Assembly: GCA_027625915.1 (NCBI GenBank)
Contig: JANTQA010000023.1
Span: 6,262,001 to 6,326,000 of the forward strand
Origin: Anaeramoeba flamelloides
Taxonomy: Eukaryota > Metamonada > Anaeramoebidae
Direction: 5' to 3'
Length of the DNA: 64,000 nucleotides
This document shows, one piece after another, positions 50,101-61,944 of the stretch. Positions within the stretch are counted from its first letter, which is position 1; every line of letters begins with the position of its first letter. A program made the position numbers and the translations under genes. Under the pieces are notes generated by a model. That model did not search any database, was not told the origin of the DNA, and saw only the letters and a list, made by a program, of their open reading frames with translations.

Positions 50101-52969
50101 AATAAAAAAAAACTCCAAAAATAGAGAGATCATATTTCCACCTATAAACATTCCGAATGAATTCTGGATATACATTACAAATTACAGTCTTTTTATATTG
50201 GTTAGAGTCCATACAATCCTTTATCCGCAGATTAAAATGAATTTATTTTTTTGCAAAAATGGTGGACTTTTTTGGAGTTTTTTATCATTTTTATTTTTTG
50301 TTCTATTTTTTAAATAATCACTAAAATCAGTTATGAAAAATACATCTAAGAAAATATTTATTCAATTAGTTTTTCAGTTAAGTCAGTTATAGGTTCGAAG
50401 GTGATAATAGCTCTGTAAAATTGGATACTTTTCTCCATAAATCAATACAACTCTTGATTACTACTTTGTGGTAAGCTGGTTATTTACAATTAAAACAAAA
50501 AATAAAATCAAAAAAAAAATTTTCAAGGGTTATCTAAAATAAGGCTACCACGGGGATGGAGTATGGTTCAAAACACAATGTTTTGAACCATACTCCATCC
50601 CCATGGTAGCCTTATTTTAGATAATTCTTGATCTGTGAATAAAAGATCGTAAACACCTTAACGAAAATGAAAATGCTACATCTGCAATGTAACTGAAGAA
50701 TTCGTTTGGAATATAAACCCCAATTCAAAATTTTTAACACACCAAAATTCGATTTGTGAAAAAAAAAACTTATTTAATCAATTAAAGAAGAAATACCAAA
50801 TTAGAACCATTAACTAATTGAAATGTTAACACTTGTTTATAAATTACAATACTCACAAAACAATAAATAAATAATTATCAATACAAATAAATCTAGGGTG
50901 TGTTAAAAATTTTGGAGAGAGCAAAACAAAAAAATACATTAGTAAATTTGTTGAAATTCTATTAGGAATATTGATCGATCAAATGTTTAGATACTACCAA
51001 CTAATTTTATATGAGTTCTTCCATTTATACAATTCGACTTTAACCTAATATCGATGGTTGAAAAAAATTTTGATCCAACGAAACAAATTACGTAATTCAA
51101 ACAATGAAAGGAAAACAAAAACTAAAAGATGAAAAAATGATTTTCATAACTTACAAAAATCAAAATTTTCTCAAATTTGAATGAAATTGTATTATTACGA
51201 TTGTTTGGAACGTTTTATCTGTGTGGAAAATTATGAATTTTAGTTTAGCTCCTTAAAAAGAAATAACTGTTTGTGTTAAATATGTATTATGTTTAAAGGT
51301 TTGATTTGATTCAAATTTAAGTAATTAGTAGAGAAATTTGGTACCTCCTTAAGGGGTTAGAGTCATCATAGATTCATCTATAATTAAAGTATGTTGCAAT
51401 TGAGTAAGTAAATAATAATCAGTGATACGTGGCTCAAATAACTCGAAAAAATATATTCTAAATATTATTGAACAATAAATTATTTGAATTTTTCACTAAT
51501 GTTTACTATTAAAAAATTATTAGTCTTTTGGAAATTTTTTTTTGAATTCTTTTTCCAAATCAAAAAATAGAAAACCCAAAATTAATAGTATTCTGGTATT
51601 TAATAATTCATATTTAGAACTTTCAAAAGTTAATATTGTTAATAATTTTTGAATTTCAAAGATTATTTCAATAATCATAACAAAAAAACCCAAAGACTGA
51701 TTGGTTTTGGTTTCCTTTTTTATGAAACTACTAATAGTAGTTATCGATAATAAATTTCCAATATTTCAGAAATTATTGGTCAAAATTATCACTTGGTTAA
51801 TTATGTAATTTTTTAGAAAAAATTGAATTTTTTAGTTATTAATCTACATTTAACCACAAATTTAAGTAAGATGTTTTAAACTTTGAAGCCTAAAAATTAA
51901 GAATCCAACCTTATAATTTTTGATGAAATGTAGATTTTTTTTGAAATTCTTGGGTTTTTTTACTAATACAATAATCATTTTTAATTGAAAAGATCGACAA
52001 ATATGCACTCTTTTCCGATTCAATTGTTTAGAGAGATTTGAATAATAATCCCCCATATGATTTACACTCAATAAGAAGATACTTTAATTTTATAATTAGT
52101 GTGGTAGATGCTAATCACTACTGGTATTTGAATTCTAAATGGGAATAAATTTTCACCTCATTTTCCATATTTTTCTTTACCAATTTGAGTTCCCAAAGAA
52201 GTAAGTTGTAATTTGTGTCTGGTAACTCTCGTTGGAAAAAGATGATTGAAAAATAAGTGAAAATTTTTCCCACTTATAATTCAAATACCAGTAATGAACA
52301 CGAATCTAATTTTGATTGACAAACAAAACACTCAAACCTTGGAGTCTGTTGTGGTCGGACTAATACTTTAATAAACTATGTCATAAAAAAAAAAAAAAAA
52401 AAAAAAAGAAGGAGTTATTAAAATTTAATTTAACAACAAGTAAAAGTGCGAAAAAAAAGAGAAGGAAATTATGATTTACATTCGCTATTGTACCCATTCC
52501 CATACAAGACGTTATCAAAAGAAATGTAAAAGAAATTAAGAGATCCACAAGCAATGTACCGGATTAAAATATCCTTTTCAAGAAGCCAATCGATACAGCA
52601 AGCCTTATCTGGTTCACTATTAATAACACGAAGAGGTTGTTGTTTATATTCGTTATTTGTCCCAATAAAAAATACCTTTCCAGAATGTGTAAGAGCTAAG
52701 CCGTTGTGGAAGCCATGCGAAATGCTTTTGAACGTTTCATTAGTAAATTTGCTATCAAGTGTCATTTTTTTGACCTCATGAGAACGACTCGTTATTTTGT
52801 AGAGTTGGCCGTCAGTAGTAATGATTAAACACTTCGTATTTCCTCCACAAATGGATTGAATATTCTTTTGGAAGTAAACTTGTGCAATTTGTTTTTCCGG
52901 ATTTTGATTAGGTGATAAATTAAATTCGTTTTTACCAAAATAATAGATGTCAGTCTTTTGTTTTTTCAT
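47114..52969 (-). CDS. RCC1-repeat protein with two BTB domains
   Basis: Two exons: 52969-52480 and 48360-47114, together 578 residues, TAA stop. The ATG at 52969 opens MKKQKTDIYYFGKNEF. The spliced junction reads VLYGNGYNSE|FQLGI, restoring an RCC1 'YG.G.N..GQLG' repeat that neither exon has alone. RCC1-like blades cover about residues 1-320, including LYGMGRNTSGCLGIG, KVFACGASHESGLG and LYGWGGGSLQLC. Two BTB/POZ domains follow: FLILLENHKFSDYTINNVKVHKLLL (about 360-470) and VHKFVLYAKSGLFREMF with VEILIKYFYSNKIEL (about 480-575). Proteins of this layout are often assumed to be substrate adaptors for cullin-3 ligases or GTPase-linked scaffolds; the substrate is unknown. Anaeramoeba genomes, as I recall, hold many such genes, which guides my taxonomic guess. 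Confidence 0.88.
48784..49337. repeat. Intronic direct repeat, copy 1 (contains MITE D)
   Basis: Aligns over its length with 50719-51246. The first 215 bp are a MITE with inverted ends (CCAATTCAAAATTTTTAACA and TGTTAAAAATTTTGGAGATT). The rest shares TAGATACTACCAACTAATTT, GATGAAAAAATGATTTTCAT and GAAATTGTATTATT. Confidence 0.75.
49988..50146. mobile_element. MITE with 38-bp inverted repeats, intronic
   Basis: GTGGAAATATGATCTCTC..TTTTTTTT at left pairs with AAAAAAAA..GAGAGATCATATTTCCAC at right, with one mismatch in the outer 30 bp. TA dinucleotides lie at both edges. No coding capacity. Confidence 0.75.
50523..50631. repeat. Near-perfect hairpin with 46-bp arms
   Basis: The arms 50530-50575 and 50579-50624 are complementary except for one C/T difference (ACCACGGGG against ACCATGGGG), with a 3-base loop CAA. 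Pairing extends weakly to TCAAG/CTTGA outside. Its G/C content is much higher than its flanks. It sits between the two copies of the intronic direct repeat. It may be a very short foldback element or a source of hairpin RNA. Confidence 0.9.
50719..51246. repeat. Intronic direct repeat, copy 2 (contains MITE D)
   Basis: Partner of 48784-49337, with scattered substitutions and small indels. The MITE D ends lie near 50719 and 50930. Confidence 0.75.
51247..52113. other. Remaining intron sequence
   Basis: AT-rich part of the RCC1-BTB intron. No further repeat recognised. Confidence 0.5.
52114..52299. mobile_element. MITE with 50-bp inverted repeats, intronic
   Basis: ACTACTGGTATTTGAATT..AAATTTTCACCTCATTTTCC pairs with the inverted right arm GAAAAATAAGTGAAAATTTT..AATTCAAATACCAGTAATG. 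It lies about 180 bp inside the donor end of the RCC1-BTB intron. Confidence 0.75.
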
Positions 52970-54484
52970 AGGAGTTTGAATCAAAATAAAAATTAAAAAA
53001 TGAAAAATACTGTTTGCAAAATAATGCGAGTAAAAAAGTTTAATCCCAGTTTAAAAATAAAAAGGTGTTTCTTTTGTTATAAAATACCTATACTTTAATC
53101 ACTCAAAGAAACCAACAATAAACCTTCAGTAAATAAGGTATTGATTTCTTAAAGTTCTATTATTAAAAAAGAAATTTTAAACAAAAAGGATCAAATTGGA
53201 AAAGTGTCAAAAAAATATAGATATTTTTTTGAGAAGAAAAATTTTCTCTTATCATCAAAAAAAAGAAAAAAATTCAAAAAATTGAGAATATTTTGGAAAA
53301 TTTTCAACTATTTGTATGTATAATTTAAAATTTACTTATAATATCAAGAGTTTACTTTCAAAATTGATTTGGAATTAGGTATACCATTGGCTAGTGAATT
53401 GGATGTTGCCTTGGAACAATAAGAAAAAAAAGTAGATATTATTTTTTGAAGAGTAGCTTATGATTGTGAGATTGAGTTACTCTGATGGTGTAGTTGAAAT
53501 TTACTTAAGGCTTGTATGAATTTTTTGGTTTGTCGTTGGTGCTTTTAGGACTAAAAACATTTGTTGTGCTTCAAAAAATGAAAAGCCATAAAATAATTTT
53601 GAAATTTAAAATTTTGGTTTTCTCTTCTGAAATTACAATTTTGTAAAATCCTTTTTACAGAACAGTAACTCTGATTTATTTTTCTTTCCCAAAGGTAATA
53701 GAGTTATTATTTTACAAGAACACTTAAACTTTATATACAAATTCATTTATCAACTTTAGAAAAATGAATTATCATTTTAAAAAGCAGTTTATTTTCCTAA
53801 TTATATTGTTCAATGAAATACACTAATCCTTTTCGTTTGGGTTTCTTGGATAGAAAAAGAAAAATTTGAAGAAGATTTTTATTTTGAGAAATATCTCACT
53901 TTTGGTAATTTCCAAGAGTCTTTATGAACACGTAACCTAATAAATGAAACCTTACTTTAAAAATAAACTATTTTTCAAAAATTTTTACTTACTTTAGAAT
54001 TTTAATGGAAGTTGTTTTGAGGGTTTCTCCGAATTATTCTCAAAATTAATTTATTAAATTTTTGGATTGAAATCGTCTTTTCTAATTTTGCAAATTTTAG
54101 GTTCTTATACTTTTTTTTTTTTTTTTTCTCCTATTTTTTTTTTTACTTTTTCTTTTTTTTTTGGTCTTTTTTTTTTTTCAAACGATCAGGATGAAAAAAA
54201 AAAGATCGCCTGAAAGAAAAACAATCATTTAGAAAATTGAGACTATATAATGTCTTTGAAAATAAATTTAATTATTAGTAAAAAATAGTGTTGTTTAATT
54301 TTTTTTCAGTTAAAGTTCAGTAATAAATAATCAGTAATGCTCATTTCAAAAATTGTGACTCACTTTTTTTAGTTTTAAGTTTTTTTTTTTTAATTTTTAA
54401 AATATCAGGTTTTTTCCTGGTTTATAATGATTTATAAGTGAATTGCAAATCATATGTAATTATTGGGTGTTCTTGAATACTAAA

Positions 54485-54525
<41 letters not shown>

Positions 54526-57367
54526 AATTTATTATTTTTTTAGAGTCACATTTTTTGATATGGTGTTTACAACAAAAATAAATCAAATATTTTAGCTTTG
54601 AACTGATATATAATGATCAAATCTTTTATTTACAAATATTTATAAAATTTATTGAACTTTAAAAAAAATATCTAATATTTTTTTTCAAATTTTTAGTGTA
54701 AATACAACAAACTGTTATTATTCAAATGGGTGAATTTAGAATATCTATTATTTTTTTTTATTAGAATGAATAATTTGAATAAATTTTTATTGTTTTGAAA
54801 ATCTTTAATAATTTTGAGAAATAAAAACTAATTATATTTATAAGTTTAATATTTATGTTATGACTAACCCACAGAAATAATTAAGATTAGGTTATTAAAT
54901 ATTGATAAAAAATGATGAAATCAAAAAATCTTTCTTTATTTTATATATTGAGTTTTATAGGGTTTAAAAAAGTATTTTGGAAGAATTTTTAAAATATTTG
55001 TTTGGTCTTTTTATTTCAATAAAAAAATAAAATTGTTTTGAACTGTTCATCTAATAAACAAAATATATTTTTTTCAGTTTTATATACTTATTATTTTTTA
55101 TATATTTATTAACCAATTATTCTTCTAATATTGGATTATTCCAGAACTTAGTGTGTTGAATTTTTAAAGTGTATTTTTGTAGATTTACTGCCCAGGCTAT
55201 AAGATTCCAATCTTCTATATAGAAAGTTTTTTTTAAAAATAATTGAGAAATATTTTTTGAATTTTGAACTTTTCAAAAATGAGAATTCATCAAACATTCA
55301 AAAACAATAATTCATTTCTGGAAAATATCTTTAAAATTAAGTTTGGTAGTGTAGTAACCACAATTTTATTTGGTTTTTTAAATTTCAAAAGAAAAATTGT
55401 TTTTTGGATATATTAATAACTGTATTTGATAGAGTTTTTAGTGTTAAACTGCCTCTTAAAAAAATGGTGTCTAAACTGCTAAGAAGGTTTTAAAAATCAA
55501 AATAATATTGCTATACTTATTGTCAATCTCTTATTAAAATATTATAGAGTTAAAAGTTGAAATATACTTTATATATAGTAGAAAGTATAAAAATTCAATT
55601 TTTAAAATGCAAAAATACTCTATTTTAGCTATAAATCTCTCAGATAATATTCATTGGTTTTAAAAATATTTTTTTCAATCGGTTTTGAAAACAATTAAAA
55701 ATAATTGAGGAAATGTTTTAAAAAATTAAAAAATTCGATTATAAAATTTTTAAAGAATCTACATCAAAGAAAATTACTTTATATATTTTACACCTAAATT
55801 GAAAATTTTATGTTAATCCCAAAAACAAACTAAAAAAATTTTGAAATCCTTTTAAACGGTTCGAAACTTGATTTTCCCCAGTTTAAAGTTTTTTTAACTT
55901 CATCAAATCATAAAAAAAAATAAAATGGAAATTTTAGGGATTTTTAAAAGAATTTTAATTATTATTTCAACAAGTTTTCACAATTATATATATATTGAAA
56001 TTGTTTTTTTTTTTAAAAAAAATCTTGAAAGTGAATAATCCATTGGGTGAAATATGTAACTATATTTATTTCAAAATTGAATTATAAAGTTTTATTATTT
56101 TATTGGAAACAATTCTCTTGAAAAAATCATCTTTTGTAACTATTTTGAATATGTAAAGCTGATTATTCACAAATATTTATTGTATTATTATTCTTCGAAT
56201 AAAATACCCAATTGTGGTATTTTATATGAGTATTTTATGATAAATTATTTTCCAGTCAAATCCATCTAGTTATATTAAATGGATTAGATACATTGAAAGT
56301 GTTTCATGGATGATAGAAGGAAAAATTCATTTTTAAAATTAAAAAAGTGAATTATTTTTTTCGTTTTTCTTTGTTTTTTTCTTTTTTTCAATTTTTTATT
56401 TAAAAAATAATTCATTTGATTTTAAAGTTTTTTTATTGTAGAAGATCTATATTAACCCAGTAAAAGAGTGTTATTCTAATGATATTGAAATAGTGGGAAT
56501 GATTGTTGAAAAAATCACATTGATTTTTATTGTAATTATCTATGATTTTCAATAATAGATCAAAACAAACATCCTTTACTAGCTAATTGTAAACTAAGAT
56601 TTTTTTTCTTTTAATTTTTTAGAAAATATATTGATTTATTAGATTTAGTTCATACAAATATCAACAGTAATCACATATATAGATTCTTCTACTTATTTTT
56701 CATATGTTCTCAAGAATTCAGTTATCAAGCAATAATAAATATTTCGAATATTTTTTTGATGGTATTTAACAGCAATAAAATTTAATTTTAGAAAATGATA
56801 ACACAAACAATAAATTAGCATTTATATTTGAAAAGGTTATTAGAAAATTATTTTAAAAAATATACAATAAACAATATATACTATATAACCGCTAAAAGAA
56901 GAAATTATGTTTTTTTTTGATTTTTTCACTGACTGAATATTCTTTCTATTGGGAAGAAGAGTCAAAAAAAAAAAAAAATAAATTAAAATAAAAAATTTAT
57001 TTCCTAATATGGTGGTATGAAACACTGAAACTTGAGTATCTTAGAAATAAAAACAAAAAATTAATGACATTAAATTCGAAAAATCGCAAAAGTAAATAAG
57101 ATCAATAAAAAGAAAAAAAAACAACAAATAGTAACGAAATACCTCTCAAATGAACATCCCTGATTTCTTAAAACCACAATCGATAGAATTTTAAATGAAA
57201 GGATCATTGTTGTGAGAACGATGTTTTTCATGTCAGCCTATTATTATTTTTTTTTTTTATTATTTAGTATTTTTCACCACTTATGATAAAATAATTTTTT
57301 TTAAAATTCTTTTTTTTACTATTTTTTTTGATTGATAAAGGGTGAGTTCAAAGCTTGTCTTACAACC
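52970..57367. other. Long non-coding stretch with dispersed repeat E, copy 2
   Basis: Bases 53010-53470 match the repeat at 25895-26500. The rest is A/T-rich, with a T-rich block at about 54112-54178 and a (TA)n run at about 54488-54520. I see no exon with convincing codon use. Short frames at 56840-57025 and elsewhere are low-complexity. Confidence 0.5.
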
Positions 57368-57755
57368 GTTAGGTTTTCCAGAAGCTAAAAGAATAGAGAA
57401 AAAATCAAAGATTTTACTATATTCTTTTGAATTTTGTAAAACAGCTATTAGCTTTTTTGACTTTTCTGTTTATTTGTAAGATCAATAGTTATCTAGATAT
57501 AAAACAAAAAAATAAAAAAACCTAGAACACTTTATAAATAAACAGTAAAACCTCAAGAAGGCCACCATTAGCTTTTTTTTATTTTTGAAAAATAAAAAGA
57601 AAATACCATGAATTTTTCTTTTTAAATATAAAATCAAAAAAAAACGCCGTTGGCTTTTCCAAAATTCAAAAGAATATAGTAAAATCTTTGATTTTACTTC
57701 ATTCTTTTAAATTCTGGAAAAGCTAGGCACTTGACGGTACTCTGCGGCACTTCCA
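57368..57755. repeat. Modular palindromic repeat, copy 5
   Basis: Two full 'GGTTTTCC..AAAGAATA' hairpins, at about 57370-57445 and 57654-57727, enclose the CCTAGAACACTTTATAAAT set. It ends CTAGGCACTTGACGGTAC then TCTGCGGCACTTCC, matching copy 2. Confidence 0.75.
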
Positions 57756-58224
57756 GACACTCACACTGGTTGCTAAATGCAAATTTGTTATTTAGATGGT
57801 AAGAAAAAAAAATTGATATCGGATAAGTTCCAATTTTTTTATAAATATAATAAAAGTAAAAAGAAAAGATAAAATTAAAAAAAAAAAATAAATATTATAT
57901 TTTACACATTAATTGTTTTGAAGTAACAATTCTAAAAATTTAAAATCAAAAAAAATAGAAAAAAATAATAAAGAAATTAAATAAAGTAATAAAAAAAAAA
58001 AACACGATCACTCAGATCGATTTATATATGGATAAAAAAAAGGTTAAAAAGTGGCCTCATAAAGAACATTCAACAAATTCATTTTATTTAATTTGACTAT
58101 CAAAAATTCTTATGATCAACAAGTTTATTTTGGATATACTGACAAATTGTTTGTTTATTTATTTTTTGATTATTATTATTTTTTGTAAATAAATGAAATA
58201 AGGAGAATCTTATTTTTATTCAAC
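57756..58224. other. Non-coding stretch downstream of coiled-coil gene
   Basis: 3' flank of the minus-strand gene; A-rich runs only. Confidence 0.55.
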
Positions 58225-59577
58225 TTAATTTTCTTTTTTGTTTGTCACCAAATTGCTTTTTTGTGTTTTGCCGAGAGGAGTTGTCTGTTGTTTAACACTT
58301 GACAATTCATTTTTTGCGAGTGATAATTTTAAATTTAATTCTTCATTTTGGTTTCGGAGTCTTTTAATATAATTTAATAAGAGGCTATGATAAAGTGGCT
58401 TTCCTTTCAACACCTGGCTAGTATTCTCTGTTTCTTCATTTTTTTGATCTTTAAACTTTTCGTTTTCCATCAACTTGTTGTGTAAAGTTTCTTCATCGAT
58501 ATTATCTATTTTGGAAATAAAAAGTAAAAAATTGTAAAAAAAAAAATTTATTTGAAAAATTAGAAGGTTAGGCAAAAAAGTAAAAATAAAAACATAAACA
58601 ATAAAATTTTCGTTTTTTAAAGAATTAAGAAACCACTGTTTTCCATTTATCAAAACCTTTTTTTTTAATTTTATTTTTATTAAGAAGAGGGATATTAGAT
58701 TTGTATTAAACAAATTGTTTGAGTAAATCTAAAGAATAAAAAGATACATGAAATAGAGTGTTCAAAAGCAAATTACAATTTTTTTTGTTTTGGAAAATAA
58801 GGTTCAAAAAAATTGAAGTGTTTTCCAATAAGTGAAAAACAATTGGGCGTTCTTTTTCAAAAATTGAATGATCAGAAAAATAAGGAAGAAAGTGAAAAAA
58901 ATTAGAAAATTCGATAAAAATTTGAAAAAAAAAGAAGAATATAAAAAAAAACACAAAACCCTCAAAAAAAAAAAAAAAGAAGAAGAAACAAAGTGTGTAA
59001 ATTCTGTAAAGAACAATAAAAAAACAAAAAAAGAAAAAAATAAAAAATAATAAAGAAAGAAGGAATTACCATTTTCATCTAATAAATGCTTAACAAGAGG
59101 CGAGTCAAAAACAGAAGAATCAATCAGTCCCTCAAAAGAGCCAAAATCGTCAATTGAAAAATCGCGAGGGAAATCTTTCTTTTTTTTTGACCAAAAAGGC
59201 TCAATTTTGTGGATTAAAGAAGCAGTAACATTTTTTGGCGCAGATGGGCGTTTTTGGGTGTCGTTTCGTTGTTTAGTTAACTTTCTTGGTTTTCTTACTT
59301 TTCTTTTTTTAATGTCCTTGTTAGTAAGCTTTGAATGTTCTCCATATAGCCTTTTTGATCTTTTTCCAAAATTCCCAAAAAGTTTATTTTGTGAATGATC
59401 AAAGTTGCTTCTGTGAGAATTGTTTTTCTTTTCATAAACGGTGTTTGTTTCGTTGTTGTAATATGAGTCAAATTGCTCTTCATTGATATTAAAGGTAACT
59501 GGAGATTGGAAGGAAAATGATGATCTGTATCTTGTAGGATACTCTTCTTTAAGATTAAGTGTGTACCCTCTTTGCAT
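58225..59577 (-). CDS. Basic protein with C-terminal coiled coil, two exons
   Basis: Exons 59577-59070 and 58505-58225 give 262 residues. The ATG at 59577 opens MQRGYTLNLKEEYPTRY. The donor GAAAATG|GTAATT and acceptor CAAAATAG|ATAATA meet in phase 1 and produce LLDENDNIDEETLHNKL. Residues about 80-115 are strongly basic (KDIKKRKVRKPRKLTKQ), then comes a conserved-looking acidic-aromatic stretch (DFSIDDFGSFEGLIDSSVF). The tail has a leucine-rich heptad coiled coil (LLLNYIKRLRNQNEELNLKL). The basic and zipper parts are too far apart for a classical bZIP. It could be a nuclear or cytoskeletal protein; no family is recognised. Confidence 0.72.
58506..59069 (-). other. 564-bp intron of coiled-coil gene
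   Basis: Pyrimidine-rich on the coding strand, with stops in all frames and no extra exon apparent. Frames running on from exon 1 into it become Phe/Leu-rich at once, a sign of intron read-through. Confidence 0.65.
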
Positions 59578-60589
59578 CAAAGGTATAAAGAAGTTCAAAG
59601 TGGTCAAAGGCGATAATAAATTAACAAGAGAAGGAAAACAAAAGGAAAATTCAAATGATCTTCAATAAGTCAAAAAAATAAACAAAACAAGAGAAAGAAA
59701 AAGTCAAAAGTTCAATAGACAAAAAAAAAAGTTTTTTTTAAAAATTCTTTGAAATAAACAAAAATGATCAGATTAAAACATTTTTCAAAAAATTGAAAAT
59801 AAGTTCAGTAAAAGACAACAATTTGGTAAATGGTAAGCTGGTATTTACTTTTTTTTTTTAAAATTTTATGTTTGGAAAATATTGTTCAATTCAACTTTTT
59901 AATCCTTTTCAATGTTTGTGTTCGAAAATCTAAATTTTGTTTTGAAGGAATGTGTAAGTAAAATAAGAATCAATTTTTTTGTGAAATTGTAGAAATTAAA
60001 ATACTCTTTTGAAACTTAGTCAAAATATTTGTGTCAATTAAGAAATATTTTCATTAGTAGGCACTTTGAATCTATTCAATATCATTTGATTCTTTTTATA
60101 ACACTCAAACACAAAAGAAAATAGTTCTCTTGTTGTCAGTGATTTTGGTTAAAATATAATCTCAAAATATTAAGTTGTTATCTCATTTTAAAACACCTTG
60201 TCAGAAAAATTGGTACAGTTTAGCCCTTAGAAGTTCCTTTGTTTCTCAGATCAACAAAACGTTGTATTAGAGTTCGTGTTCTTTATTTAGAGACAGTTTC
60301 ATTTTTTTTGCTTTTCATTTGCTTTAAAAAATGATCCAGTTTGACAAAATTTATCCTCAAAATCCTGTAGTTTTTATTTTTGTCAGATCTTTGATATAAA
60401 TTCTCAAAATAAAATCTTTCCTGATTGCTGAAAGATTTGTTGAAAGAGATGAGAGTTAGTTTGAAAAAAAATAAAATTAGGTTGGAATCATTTTGTAATT
60501 TCTTGACAAAAAGTGAATAATTGAAGGAAAAAAATTTCTACTAAATTATTCACTTAAGGACTTAGTCATCAAATGACTTAGCAATGAAT
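59578..60589. other. Non-coding stretch
   Basis: Upstream flank of the coiled-coil gene. A short hairpin (GTGAATAATT..AAATTATTCAC) lies at about 60513-60553. Confidence 0.5.
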
Positions 60590-60780
60590 AACATTAATAC
60601 TAACTATTAATATTGGTTTAAGTGATACCCATTTTACACTGAAGAATTAAGGAATGACACTTCAAATGAATTCCAGGGCTACATTTCAAATGTCTTCCTT
60701 TAATATTGGTTAAGGGTTTTAGAATCTTTTTTAGGGTTCTTTTATAACCAAGAACTAAACGATATTTTTACAAAATATTG

Positions 60781-60944
60781 ATGTTTGATTTTTTTGATTG
60801 TGGTTTTTATTTTTATTTGTGATTTGCTTTAGTTGCTTTCTAAATACCTTAAAAATACAAGTAATAAAAATATTTATCCAATTAATTTTATTAAAGTTGG
60901 TTATTAGTATAAAAATACTAAAAACTGAATAAAATTTAATAATT
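60781..60944. repeat. Identical inverted repeat, left arm
   Basis: 164 bp with exact reverse-complement identity to 63205-63368. Confidence 0.9.
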
Positions 60945-61039
60945 TCACCAAAAGTCAATAAGATTCTGACTTATTACTTTGTGGTTCCTAGACTAATTCT
61001 TAATAAAATACAAAATAATATTCAAAAAAATCCTGTATA

Positions 61040-61237
61040 CAGTCAGTTCCACTTTTAAGGCACAAACTTTCAACGAAATTTAAGGCACAAAAAAATCTCA
61101 AATTAAGGCACAAAATTCATATTCTAGTAAAATAAATTGTAAAAAAAAAAAGAATTTCAAATTTTGTGCCTTAATTTGAGGGGTTTTTTGTTCCTTAAAT
61201 TTCATTGAAAGTTTGTGCCTAAAAGTGGAACTGACTA
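61040..61237. mobile_element. Mariner-type MITE (family A), young copy
   Basis: 198 bp, with inverted repeats of about 80 bp. The ends are CAGTCAGTTCCAC and, inverted, TAGTCAGTTCCAC. Inside, AAGGCACAAA units occur three times per arm. TA duplications at 61038-61039 and 61238-61239. Confidence 0.85.
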
Positions 61238-61419
61238 TAAAAAAAAAAAATTATTTAAAAGGTGATATTTTCAATGAATTCTTCAGATCATAATAAATGA
61301 TATGCTTTAAAATTGATTAATCCTATTACAAATTTTTACTGAGAAATTAATATGATTTTTTTTTTTTTTTTTTGGTTTTTTATTTTATTTTCTGCTTGAA
61401 ATATCTGTTTCACTTACCA

Positions 61420-61944
61420 ATGTGTATTCAAGAAAACGGTTCAATGTTTACATTTTATTTAGCCTTGGAGAGATTTCATCAGTATTTTAAAATGAAATCA
61501 AGGAAAATAAAATTAAAGGGGAAAGGGTTATTAATAAATTTGATTGAAAACGAACTTTTAAGGAAAATTTATTCTATAAATGAACTTGAGTTGGGAGAAT
61601 TGGCTGAAAATAGAAAATATATTCAAAGAATACCAAAAAAATATGAAAAAAAGATAAAAGATTTATTATATTTGTCTCAAATTGAATTAAATCAATACAT
61701 TGTAATTACATCTTTAATTGCAAATAAACACATATTTAAAACCAATTATTCTGTCAAAACATTCGATAATAAATATTATCTTTTAAAAACAATTATTAAA
61801 AGAAAGAATAATGATAATGCAACATATATATTAGTTATCGCCTTTAAAAAGGAGAATAATTTCTTTAAATTAGATAATAATTTAAGTTTTATTGAGAGTA
61901 AAATACAAAAAATCTTTCATTTGATACCTCTCTCCATTTTTTAA
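61420..61944 (+). CDS. 174-residue protein of unknown function within inverted-repeat element
   Basis: An ATG at 61420 opens MCIQENGSMFTFYLALERFH and the frame ends in TAA. Helical segments dominate: ELLRKIYSINELELGEL, KKIKDLLYLSQIELNQY. The tail is strand-like (TIIKRKNN.., TYILVIAFK). The 'N..S...LERFHQYFK' piece loosely recalls the C-terminal region of MULE-type transposases (N..ESFH..LK), and the location between long inverted repeats fits. The resemblance is weak. It may be the last exon or truncated end of a transposase, or an unrelated host gene. The in-frame sequence upstream of the ATG is T-rich, as in an intron end. Confidence 0.45.
   Translation: MCIQENGSMFTFYLALERFHQYFKMKSRKIKLKGKGLLINLIENELLRKIYSINELELGELAENRKYIQRIPKKYEKKIKDLLYLSQIELNQYIVITSLIANKHIFKTNYSVKTFDNKYYLLKTIIKRKNNDNATYILVIAFKKENNFFKLDNNLSFIESKIQKIFHLIPLSIF

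Larger units (their letters stand above)
48361..52479 (-). other. 4,119-bp intron filled with repeats
   Basis: The donor GCGAAT|GTAAAT and the acceptor AAATAAAAAG|TCCAAT join in phase 1 and complete an RCC1 repeat. The intron holds a duplicated 540-bp block with MITE D, a second MITE (49988-50146), a near-perfect hairpin (50530-50624) and another inverted-repeat element (52114-52299). Short frames inside are not convincing genes. Confidence 0.8.

Noticed and set aside
58706-59050. Phe-rich and Lys-rich frames between the exons of the coiled-coil gene
   Set aside because: They read a pyrimidine-rich intron or its complement.
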